Part shown: positions 7,923-14,912 of the stretch, in pieces | Numbering within the stretch: position 1 is the stretch's first letter | How the letters are laid out: the number at the start of each line of letters is the position of its first letter | Assembly: GCF_039542225.1 (NCBI RefSeq) | Contig: NZ_BAABHS010000021.1 | Location: forward strand, 62,001 to 126,000 | Direction: 5' to 3' | Length of the DNA: 64,000 nucleotides | DNA from: Yinghuangia aomiensis | Lineage (GTDB): Bacteria > Actinomycetota > Actinomycetes > Streptomycetales > Streptomycetaceae | Made by a program: the position numbers and the translations under genes | Notes under the pieces: model-generated | Database searches by the model: none | What the model was told of the DNA's origin: nothing | The model's input: the letters and a program-made list of their open reading frames with translations, nothing else

Positions 7923-9110
7923 TCAGCCCCCCGAGTGGTCCGTCTCCGCGTCCTCCGTCGGCGGGACCGCGCATTCGGGGTCGTCGAGCCAGCCCTCGGG
8001 GAGGACGACCTTCTTGCCGCCTGCGGTGCGGCCGCGGGGGCCGTCGGCGCCGGTGGGCCAGGGCTGGTCGAGGTGGAGGGTGGCGATGAGGTCGTCGAGT
8101 TGGCTCAGGTTGCCGACCATGGCAAGGCCGCGGCGGGCTTCGGAGCCGACCGAGAAGCCCTTGGTGTACCAGGCGACGTGCTTGCGGAAGTCGGTGACGC
8201 CGCGTTCCTCGCCCATCCAGTCGCCGAGGAGTTCCGCGTGGCGGCGCATGACGCCGGTGACTTCGCGGAGGGTGGGGCGGGCTCGGTGGTCGCTGCCTTC
8301 GAAGATCGAGACGAGGTCGCGGAAGAGCCATGGGCGGCCCAGGCAGCCGCGGCCGACCACGACGCCGTCGCAGCCGGTTTCGCGGAGCATGCGGAGGGCG
8401 TCGTCGGCGTCCCAGATGTCGCCGTTGCCGAGCACCGGGACGTCGACGGCTTCCTTGAGGCGGGCGATGGACGACCAGTCGGCGGTGCCGCCGTAGTGCT
8501 GCTGGGCGGTGCGGCCGTGCAGGGCGACCCAGGTGATTCCTTCGTCCTGGGCGATGCGGCCCGCGTCCAGGTAGGTGAGGTGGTCGTCGTCGATGCCCTT
8601 GCGCATCTTCATGGTGACGGGCAGGTGGCGGGCGTTCTTGACCGCGGCGCGCAGGATGTCGCGGAGCAGGTTGCGCTTGTACGGGAGCGCGGATCCGCCG
8701 CCCTTGCGCGTCACCTTGGGCACCGGGCAGCCGAAGTTGAGGTCGATGTGGTCGGCGAGGTCCTCGTCGACGATCATCGCGACGGCGCGGCCGACGACGT
8801 CCGGGTCGACGCCGTAGAGCTGGATGCTGCGCGGGCGTTCGGTGGCGGCGAAGCGGATCAGGCGCATGGTCTTGTCGTCGCGTTCGACGAGGGCGCGCGT
8901 GGTGATCATTTCGCTGACGTAGAGCCCGGCCGGCCGCGACTCGGTGACGGATTCGGCCTGCTCCTGGCACAGCGTGCGGAACGGGGCGTTGGTGATTCCG
9001 GCCATCGGCGCGAGGACGACCGGCGGCCACACCTCGGTGCGGCCGAGGCGCAGCGGCGCGAAGTCCGTCGCCGCGGCGGTCTCGGCGTCGGTCGTCCCGG
9101 TGGTGGTCAT
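7923..9110 (-). CDS. dusB: tRNA-dihydrouridine synthase (DusB type)
   Basis: A 395-residue FMN-dependent enzyme reducing uridines in the tRNA D-loop. The TIM-barrel sequence is clear: VVLAPMAGITNAPFR at the start of the domain, NFGCPVPKV with the catalytic Cys, MKMRKG, LHGRTAQQHY and the FMN phosphate loop GDI...VVVGRGCLGRPWLF. The ATG at 9110 has GGAG 9 bases upstream; the frame extends to 9323 but the extra residues are not conserved. The Thr/Ala-rich N-terminus before residue 20 is ordinary for actinobacteria. Divergent from the NADAR gene. Confidence 0.95.
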   Translation of the reverse strand: MTTTGTTDAETAAATDFAPLRLGRTEVWPPVVLAPMAGITNAPFRTLCQEQAESVTESRPAGLYVSEMITTRALVERDDKTMRLIRFAATERPRSIQLYGVDPDVVGRAVAMIVDEDLADHIDLNFGCPVPKVTRKGGGSALPYKRNLLRDILRAAVKNARHLPVTMKMRKGIDDDHLTYLDAGRIAQDEGITWVALHGRTAQQHYGGTADWSSIARLKEAVDVPVLGNGDIWDADDALRMLRETGCDGVVVGRGCLGRPWLFRDLVSIFEGSDHRARPTLREVTGVMRRHAELLGDWMGEERGVTDFRKHVAWYTKGFSVGSEARRGLAMVGNLSQLDDLIATLHLDQPWPTGADGPRGRTAGGKKVVLPEGWLDDPECAVPPTEDAETDHSGG

Positions 9111-9301
9111 GGCGGATCGCTCCAGGTCGTGCGGACGGGTTTCCCTATTGTCGCGCAAGCGGGCGGCGGGGCTGCCGGATATGCACAGGGGCCACCCTCG
9201 GGGCAGGTTGTCCTCACATCGAGAAAAACCGGTGGCGCGCTCCGCCCGGCCGCTGCCAGGCTGGTCGGGACCTGACCGCACCGGGCACTTGGGGACGTGA
9301 C

Positions 9302-9928
9302 ATGACCAGCACGGAATCCGCATCGATCGAGCCGGCGAGCACCCCCGAACCGGCGAGCACCCCCGAGCCCCGGGACGTCGCCGCGCTGCTCGCCCTGACG
9401 GGCACCGGGAAGCGCGTCAAGTTCCTGCACTTCTGGGGGCACCAGCCGCAGGCCGACGGATCGGTCGGCGCGGGGTGTCTGAGCCAGTGGTACCCGTCCC
9501 CGTTCACTGTCGACGGCGTCACCTATGCGACCGCCGAGCACTGGATGATGGCGGGCAAGGCCCGGATGTTCGGGGACGCGACGGCGGAGAAGCGCGCGGT
9601 CAAGGCCGCGCATCCGAAGGAGGCCAAGGCAGTCGGCCGGGAGGTCCGCGGCTTCGACGAGGCGACGTGGGTGGCGGGCCGCTTCGAGCTGGTGGTGGAA
9701 GGCAATGTCGCGAAGTTCGGGCAGGATCCGGCGTTGCGGGCGTTCCTGCTCGGCACCGGCAGCCGCGTCTTGGTCGAGGCGAGCCCTCGCGACCGCATCT
9801 GGGGCATCGGGCTGGGCGCGCGGAACGAGAACGCCGACCGTCCGGAAAGCTGGCGCGGCCTCAACCTGCTGGGTTTCGCGTTGATGGAGGCCCGGGCCCG
9901 GCTGGCGTCCGCGGAAGACCTCGCCTGA
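9302..9928 (+). CDS. NADAR family protein (YbiA-like, DUF1768)
   Basis: A 208-residue protein with the NADAR (NAD and ADP-ribose) domain after a low-complexity N-terminus holding a direct repeat of EPASTP. Family signatures include FLHFWGH, LSQWYPSPFTVDGVTYATAEHWMMAGKARMF and the C-terminal GIGLGARNENADRPESWRGLNLLG. Relatives hydrolyse riboflavin-pathway intermediates (YbiA) or, in some cases, remove ADP-ribose from guanine in DNA. Which applies here cannot be told from sequence, and no DarT-like toxin gene is adjacent. The ATG has a GGGGA ribosome site. Confidence 0.9.
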   Translation: MTSTESASIEPASTPEPASTPEPRDVAALLALTGTGKRVKFLHFWGHQPQADGSVGAGCLSQWYPSPFTVDGVTYATAEHWMMAGKARMFGDATAEKRAVKAAHPKEAKAVGREVRGFDEATWVAGRFELVVEGNVAKFGQDPALRAFLLGTGSRVLVEASPRDRIWGIGLGARNENADRPESWRGLNLLGFALMEARARLASAEDLA

Positions 9929-10012
9929 CGATCCGCGCACAAGCCGGGCAGCCCGCCCCCTCAGGCCTGCCCGCAGCGCAAACCGGGCAACGCAAACCGA
10001 GCAACGCAAAAA

Positions 10013-10055
10013 CCGAGCGGCCCGCTCCCCCGCGGAGGGGGAGCGGGCCGCTCGG
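10013..10055 (-). terminator. Strong terminator between NADAR gene and glyS
   Basis: A 19-bp perfect stem (10013-10031 with 10037-10055) and a 5-base loop. On the minus strand it is followed by a run of five U residues, so it is a classical intrinsic terminator for glyS. It may also act on the convergent NADAR transcript. Confidence 0.85.
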
Positions 10056-10070
10056 CGTGGCACGTGAAGG

Positions 10071-11453
10071 TCAGCAGCCGATCAGCCGCGGCGCCAGGTA
10101 CTCGCGCACCCGGTCGAGGCCCACGCGCTCCTGGCCCATGGTGTCGCGGTCGCGGATGGTGACCGCGTTGTCTTCGAGGGTGTCGAAGTCCACCGTGATG
10201 CAGAACGGCGTGCCGATCTCGTCCTGGCGGCGGTAGCGGCGGCCGATGGCGCCCGCGTCGTCGAAGTCGACGTTCCAGAACTGGCGCAGGTCGGCGGCGA
10301 GGCCGCGGGCCTTGGGCGACAGGTCGGTGTTGCGGGACAGCGGCAGGACCGCGGCCTTGACCGGGGCGAGGCGCGGGTCGAGGCGCATGACGACGCGCTT
10401 CTCCATGACGCCCTTGGCATTGGGCGCCTCGTCCTCGCTGTACGCGTCGATCATGAACGCGAGCATGGCGCGGTTGACGCCGGCTGCCGGTTCGATGACA
10501 TACGGCATCCAGCGCTCCTTGGTCTCCTGGTCGAAGAAGGAGAGGTCGGTGCCGGAGTGCTTGGAGTGCGTGCTGAGGTCGTAGTCGGTGCGGTTGGCGA
10601 CGCCTTCCAGCTCACCGAACTCGTTGCCGCCGAACTGGAAGCGGTACTCGATGTCCGCGGTCCGCTTCGAGTAGTGCGACAGCTTCTCCTTCGGGTGCTC
10701 GAAGAAGCGCATGTTCTCCTCGCGGAGGCCGAGGCCGGTGTACCAGTTCCAGCGCTCCTGGAGCCAGTACTCGTGCCACTGCTCGTCCTCGCCCGGCTTG
10801 ACGAAGAACTCCATCTCCATCTGCTCGAACTCGCGGGTGCGGAAGATGAAGTTGCCCGGCGTGATCTCGTTGCGGAAGCTCTTGCCGACCTGCGCGATGC
10901 CGAACGGCGGCTTCTTACGGGCGCTGTCCTGCACCAGCTTGTAGTTCACGAAGATGCCCTGCGCGGTCTCCGGGCGGAGGTAGGCGCGGCCGGACTCGTC
11001 CTGGACTGGGCCCAGGTAGGTCTGCAGAAGGCCGTTGAACATCTTGGGCTCGGTGAACGCGCCCTTGGTGCCGCAGTTCGGGCAGTTGAGTTCGGTGAGG
11101 CCGTTGGCCGGCGGGCGGCCGTGCTTGGCCTCGTAGGCCTCTTCGAGGTGGTCCGCGCGGAACCGCTTGTGGCAGGAGGTGCACTCGGTCAGCGGGTCGA
11201 CGAACGCCTCGACGTGGCCGGATGCTTCCCACACCTCGCGGGCGAGAATGACCGACGAGTCCAGACCCACGATGTCGTCGCGCGAGGTGACCATCGCGCG
11301 CCACCACTGGCGCTTGATGTTCTCCTTCAGCTCCACACCGAGCGGTCCGTAGTCCCAGGCGGCCCGCTGGCCGCCGTAGATTTCGGAGCACGGGTACACG
11401 AACCCGCGGCGCTTGCTCAGGCTGACGATGGTCTCGATTTTGTCGGCGGCCAC
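10071..11453 (-). CDS. glyS: Glycyl-tRNA synthetase (class II, alpha2 type)
   Basis: A 460-residue class II synthetase charging tRNA-Gly. Motif 1 region GLDSSVILAREVWEASGHV, motif 2 with RNEITPGNFIFRTREFEQMEMEFF, and the C-terminal anticodon-binding domain are all present. A zinc-ribbon pair is visible (CTSCHKRF and CPNCGTKG). The length is normal for the bacterial homodimeric form. The GTG start at 11453 is preceded by GAAGAGAG. It is divergent from znuA across 130 bases. Confidence 0.97.
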   Translation of the reverse strand: MAADKIETIVSLSKRRGFVYPCSEIYGGQRAAWDYGPLGVELKENIKRQWWRAMVTSRDDIVGLDSSVILAREVWEASGHVEAFVDPLTECTSCHKRFRADHLEEAYEAKHGRPPANGLTELNCPNCGTKGAFTEPKMFNGLLQTYLGPVQDESGRAYLRPETAQGIFVNYKLVQDSARKKPPFGIAQVGKSFRNEITPGNFIFRTREFEQMEMEFFVKPGEDEQWHEYWLQERWNWYTGLGLREENMRFFEHPKEKLSHYSKRTADIEYRFQFGGNEFGELEGVANRTDYDLSTHSKHSGTDLSFFDQETKERWMPYVIEPAAGVNRAMLAFMIDAYSEDEAPNAKGVMEKRVVMRLDPRLAPVKAAVLPLSRNTDLSPKARGLAADLRQFWNVDFDDAGAIGRRYRRQDEIGTPFCITVDFDTLEDNAVTIRDRDTMGQERVGLDRVREYLAPRLIGC

Positions 11454-11547
11454 GATGCTCTCTTCGGTGCGACGATGCGGTCAGTGACGGTGTTCGCACA
11501 GGGTACCGGCGGTCCGGGGTACCGGTCGCCCCCAAAGATTCCGCAAT

Positions 11548-11562
11548 TGACAATCATTGTCA
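11548..11562. promoter_or_regulatory. Zur-type operator 1 upstream of znuA
   Basis: TGACAATCATTGTCA is a perfect 15-base palindrome of the Fur/Zur box type. It overlaps TTGACA at 11547-11552, a consensus -35, so a bound repressor would block RNA polymerase. The zinc-uptake genes downstream make Zur the likely ligand rather than Fur; zur itself ends the operon. Confidence 0.8.
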
Positions 11563-11569
11563 GTTAAGT

Positions 11570-11584
11570 TGAGAATGATTGTCA
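11570..11584. promoter_or_regulatory. Zur-type operator 2 overlapping the znuA start
   Basis: TGAGAATGATTGTCA matches the first box with one half-site mismatch. Its centre lies 22 bases (two helical turns) from the first, and it reaches the A of the znuA ATG. A weak -10 (GAGAAT, 18 bases after the TTGACA) lies within it. Confidence 0.75.
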
Positions 11585-12552
11585 TGAACATACGCCGGGC
11601 TGCCCCCGTGTCCTTCACCGCGCTCGCCGCGGTCTCCGCGCTGCTGCTGACCGCATGCGGTGCCAAGGACGACGCGGGCAGCACAACCGGCAGCGGCTCG
11701 GTACGCGTGGTCGCCGCGTTCTACCCCCTGAAGTTCGTCGCGCAGCAGGTCGGCGGCCCCGAAGTACGCGTCACGAACCTGACCAAGCCGGGCGCCGAAC
11801 CCCACGAACTGGAGCTGCAGCCCAAGCAGGTCGCGGCCGTCGCCGATGCGGATGTGATGGTGTACCTGAAGGGCCTGCAGCCCGCCGTGGACAAGGCCGT
11901 GCATCTGGAGAAGCCGGACCACGTCGTGGAAGCGAGCGAGCTGAGCCCCCTCGAAGAGCACGGCGACGAGGTCGACGGGCACAGCGGGCACGACCACGGC
12001 GGCGGAGACGGCCACGACCACTCCGCGGAAGGCGGCGGCGACCCGCACATCTGGCTCGACCCGACCCGGCTGGCCACCGTCGCCGTCGGCGTCGGCGAGA
12101 CCCTCGCCGAGGCCGACCCGGCCCACGCGGCGGACTACCGGGCCCGGGCCGCCGACCTGAAGACCCAGCTCGACGGGCTCGACAACGAGTTCAGAACCGG
12201 CCTCGCGAGCTGCGAACGCCACGAGTTCGTGACCAGCCACGCCGCCTTCGGCTACCTCGCCGAGCGGTACGGCATCGACGAAATCGGCGTCACCGGCGTC
12301 AACCCCGACTCCGAGCCCTCCCCCGCGCGCATCGCCGACCTGCAGAAGCTCGTCAAGGACCGCGGCGTCACCACCGTCTTCTTCGAAACCCTCGCCAGTC
12401 CCAAGACCGCCGAGGCGCTCGCCCGCGACACCGGTGCCACCGCCGCCGTCCTCGATCCCCTGGAGGGAATCAAGGACGAGTCCAAGGCCGATTACTTCTC
12501 CGTGATGCGCGCCAACCTCGACGCCCTGCGGAAGGCACTCGGATGCCAGTGA
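11584..12552 (+). CDS. znuA: Zinc ABC transporter substrate-binding lipoprotein
   Basis: A 322-residue cluster A-I binding protein that captures extracellular zinc for ZnuBC. A lipoprotein signal peptide ends at LLTAC (Cys25). The mature protein has the two-lobed fold with metal ligands such as PHELELQP, DPHIWLDPTRLA and TSHAAFGYLAERYG. A histidine/aspartate-rich loop around residues 120-147 is typical of zinc-specific members. It starts at the ATG overlapping the second Zur box. The coding region overlaps znuC by 10 bases, marking one operon. Confidence 0.96.
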   Translation: MNIRRAAPVSFTALAAVSALLLTACGAKDDAGSTTGSGSVRVVAAFYPLKFVAQQVGGPEVRVTNLTKPGAEPHELELQPKQVAAVADADVMVYLKGLQPAVDKAVHLEKPDHVVEASELSPLEEHGDEVDGHSGHDHGGGDGHDHSAEGGGDPHIWLDPTRLATVAVGVGETLAEADPAHAADYRARAADLKTQLDGLDNEFRTGLASCERHEFVTSHAAFGYLAERYGIDEIGVTGVNPDSEPSPARIADLQKLVKDRGVTTVFFETLASPKTAEALARDTGATAAVLDPLEGIKDESKADYFSVMRANLDALRKALGCQ

Positions 12553-13322
12553 ACACCCCCCACGCCGACGCCCCCGCCGTCCGGCTGACCGGCGGCACCG
12601 CCGCCCTCGGCGGCCGCGCCGTCCTGCGCGGCGTCGACCTGGCCGTCGCGCCCGGCGAAGTCGTCGCGCTGCTCGGCGCCAACGGCTCCGGCAAGTCCAC
12701 GCTCGTCCGCTCGCTCGTCGGCCTGGTGCCGCTGAGCGGCGGCCGGATCGACCTGTTCGGCACCCCGTACGGCAAGTTCAAGGACTGGTCGCGTATCGGC
12801 TACGTGCCGCAGCGCACCACCGCCGCGGCGGGCGTCCCGGCCAACGTCCGCGAAGTGGTGGCGTCCGGACGGCTCACCCGGCGCCACATGTTCCACCTCG
12901 GCCGCGACGACCGCACGGCCGTCGACGACGCCCTCGACGCCGTCGGCATGCGCGACCGGGCCGGCGACGGCGTCGCGGACCTGTCCGGCGGCCAGCAGCA
13001 GCGCGTCCTCATCGCCCGCGCCCTGGCCCGCCGCCCCGACCTGCTGATCATGGACGAGCCCATGGCGGGCGTCGACCTGGCCAGCCAGGAAGTCCTCGCC
13101 GACACCCTGCGCCGGCAGAAGGAACAAGGCCGCGCGGTCCTGCTGGTGCTCCACGAACTCGGACCGCTCGAGCCCCTCATCGACCGCGCGGTCGTGCTGC
13201 GCGACGGCTGCGTCTGCCACGACGGACCGCCGCCCCAGGCCCTCGGCCAGCACGCGCTGCCCGGCCACGACCACGTGCACCCGCACGCCGACGACCACAC
13301 CACCTCGGGACTGCTGACGTGA
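12543..13322 (+). CDS. znuC: Zinc ABC transporter ATP-binding protein
   Basis: A 259-residue ABC ATPase that powers zinc import through ZnuB. Walker A is GANGSGKST, the signature is LSGGQQQR, Walker B is LLIMDEP, and the switch His is in LVLHELGPL. The C-terminus is histidine-rich (HALPGHDHVHPHADDHT), which may bind zinc. The ATG lies inside the end of znuA, and the stop overlaps the znuB GTG by 4 bases, so translation is probably coupled. Confidence 0.96.
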   Translation: MPVNTPHADAPAVRLTGGTAALGGRAVLRGVDLAVAPGEVVALLGANGSGKSTLVRSLVGLVPLSGGRIDLFGTPYGKFKDWSRIGYVPQRTTAAAGVPANVREVVASGRLTRRHMFHLGRDDRTAVDDALDAVGMRDRAGDGVADLSGGQQQRVLIARALARRPDLLIMDEPMAGVDLASQEVLADTLRRQKEQGRAVLLVLHELGPLEPLIDRAVVLRDGCVCHDGPPPQALGQHALPGHDHVHPHADDHTTSGLLT

Positions 13323-14281
13323 GCCTGCTCCACTACGACTTCATGCAGCGCGCGCTGCTCGCCGCGCTGCTGGTCGGCATGACCGCACCGTCCGTCGGCG
13401 TCTACCTCGTGCAGCGCCGCCAGGCGTTCATGGGCGACGGCATCGGCCACATCGCGCTCACCGGCGTCGGACTCGGCCTGCTGTTCAGCCAGTCGCCGGT
13501 GCTGTTCGCGGTGCTGACCGCCGCCGCGGGCGCGATCGTCATCGAACTCGTCCGTGAACGCAGCAAGGTCAGCGGCGACGTCGCCCTGTCCGTCCTGTTC
13601 TACGGCGGCATCGCGGGCGGCGTCATGCTCGCCAGCCAATCCGCGGGCGGCGGGGCCAGCCTCAACGCCTACCTGTTCGGACAGCTCACGACGGTCTCGC
13701 CGGAAGACCTCCGGGTCATGGCCGTCCTCGCCGCCATCGTCCTCGCGGTCACCATCGGGCTGCGCAAGCCGCTGTTCACGGTCTGCCAGGACGAGGAGTT
13801 CGCCCGGGTCACCGGGCTGCCCGTCCGTGCGCTCAACCTGCTCATCGCGGTGACCGCCGCGGTCACCGTCACCGTCGCGATGCGCGTGGTCGGCCTGCTC
13901 CTGGTCAGCGCGCTCATGGTGGTGCCGGTCGCGATCGCCCAGCAGCTGACCCGCACGTTCGCGGTCACCGCGGCCGTGGCGATCGGCGTGGGCGTCGTGG
14001 TGTCGGTCTCCGGCACCGCCCTCACCTACTACGTGGAGGCACCGCCCGGCGCCACCATCGTGCTGCTCGCCATCGGCCTGTTCGTCCTGGTCGGGGTGGT
14101 CGTGGCACCGTTCAAAGCCCGCCGCGCCCGGGGCCGCGCCACCGACATCCCCGCCTCCGAAGACGATCTGAAGGTGGCGCACGCCACACTGCTCACCGGC
14201 AGCACCTCGGCGTCGTCCGGCACAATGTCGGGGCGGGACACGTCCCCGCAGCCGCCGAAATCGGAGGAGGAGCCCCGGTGA
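13319..14281 (+). CDS. znuB: Zinc ABC transporter permease
   Basis: A 320-residue integral membrane permease of the ABC-3 family with about eight or nine hydrophobic helices (for example YDFMQRALLAALLVGMTAPSVGVYL). It contains the family segment QAFMGDGIGHIALTGVGLG, which interfaces with the ATPase. The C-terminal 50 residues are a hydrophilic cytoplasmic tail. The GTG overlaps the znuC stop (GTGA), and its own stop overlaps the zur GTG in the same way. Confidence 0.95.
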   Translation: MSLLHYDFMQRALLAALLVGMTAPSVGVYLVQRRQAFMGDGIGHIALTGVGLGLLFSQSPVLFAVLTAAAGAIVIELVRERSKVSGDVALSVLFYGGIAGGVMLASQSAGGGASLNAYLFGQLTTVSPEDLRVMAVLAAIVLAVTIGLRKPLFTVCQDEEFARVTGLPVRALNLLIAVTAAVTVTVAMRVVGLLLVSALMVVPVAIAQQLTRTFAVTAAVAIGVGVVVSVSGTALTYYVEAPPGATIVLLAIGLFVLVGVVVAPFKARRARGRATDIPASEDDLKVAHATLLTGSTSASSGTMSGRDTSPQPPKSEEEPR

Positions 14282-14694
14282 CCACCGCGAACAGCCCGGC
14301 CCGCGGCAGATCCACACGGCAGCGCACCGCCGTGTCGGCCCTCCTCGACGAGGTCGAGGACTTCCGCAGCGCCCAGGACCTGCACGACCTGCTCAAGCAG
14401 CGCGGCGACTCGGTGGGCCTGACCACGGTGTACCGCACGCTGCAGGCCCTGGCCGATGCCGGCGAGGTCGACGTCCTGCGCAACCCCGACGGCGAAGCCG
14501 TCTACCGGCGCTGCAGCCGCGGACACCACCACCACCTGGTCTGCCGCGCCTGCGGCCGCACGGTCGAGGTGGAAGGCCCCGCTGTGGAGCGCTGGGCCGG
14601 CCGCATCGCCGCCGAACACGGCTACACCGATGTCTCCCACGAACTGGAGATCTTCGGCACGTGCGGGCCTTGCACACAGGCGGCGCGGGGCTGA
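14278..14694 (+). CDS. zur: Zinc uptake regulator, Fur family
   Basis: A 138-residue Fur-family repressor. The winged helix comes first (QRTAVSALLDEVEDFRSAQDLHDLL, VGLTTVYRTLQAL), followed by a dimerisation and metal domain. The CRACG and CGPC pairs form the structural zinc site, and HHHHLVC with HELEIFG supplies regulatory ligands. Because it is the last gene of znuACB, it is most probably Zur rather than Fur, and it would control its own operon through the two boxes before znuA. Confidence 0.92.
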   Translation: MTTANSPARGRSTRQRTAVSALLDEVEDFRSAQDLHDLLKQRGDSVGLTTVYRTLQALADAGEVDVLRNPDGEAVYRRCSRGHHHHLVCRACGRTVEVEGPAVERWAGRIAAEHGYTDVSHELEIFGTCGPCTQAARG

Positions 14695-14760
14695 GTCACG
14701 CTCCGAAGGCGCTCGGAGACGAGGCCGCCCGGCCGCCGAGCGCTGTTCTCCGTTTTCCCG

Positions 14761-14778
14761 CCGACGGCATGCCGTCGG
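14761..14778. repeat. Perfect 18-base palindrome before the orphan gene
   Basis: The sequence CCGACGGCATGCCGTCGG lies 67 bases after the zur stop and 15 bases before TAGAGT (14793-14798), a TANNNT -10 candidate for the downstream gene. It could be an operator overlapping the -35 position or a hairpin ending the zinc operon. Confidence 0.45.
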
Positions 14779-14912
14779 GAGCCGAAAGCCGTTAGAGTTC
14801 CCCGGCTCGCACCCGTCCGCAGGACGAGCGTGTTTCGCCCCCGGACCTTCGTCGGCTTTCGCGGACCGGGCCGACCGGTGCGGCGGGGCGCTCACGGCTG
14901 GAGGCAAAAGCT

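Noticed and set aside
9302..9928. NADAR protein as part of a DarT-DarG-like toxin-antitoxin system
   Set aside because: No ADP-ribosyltransferase toxin gene lies beside it; its neighbours are dusB and glyS.
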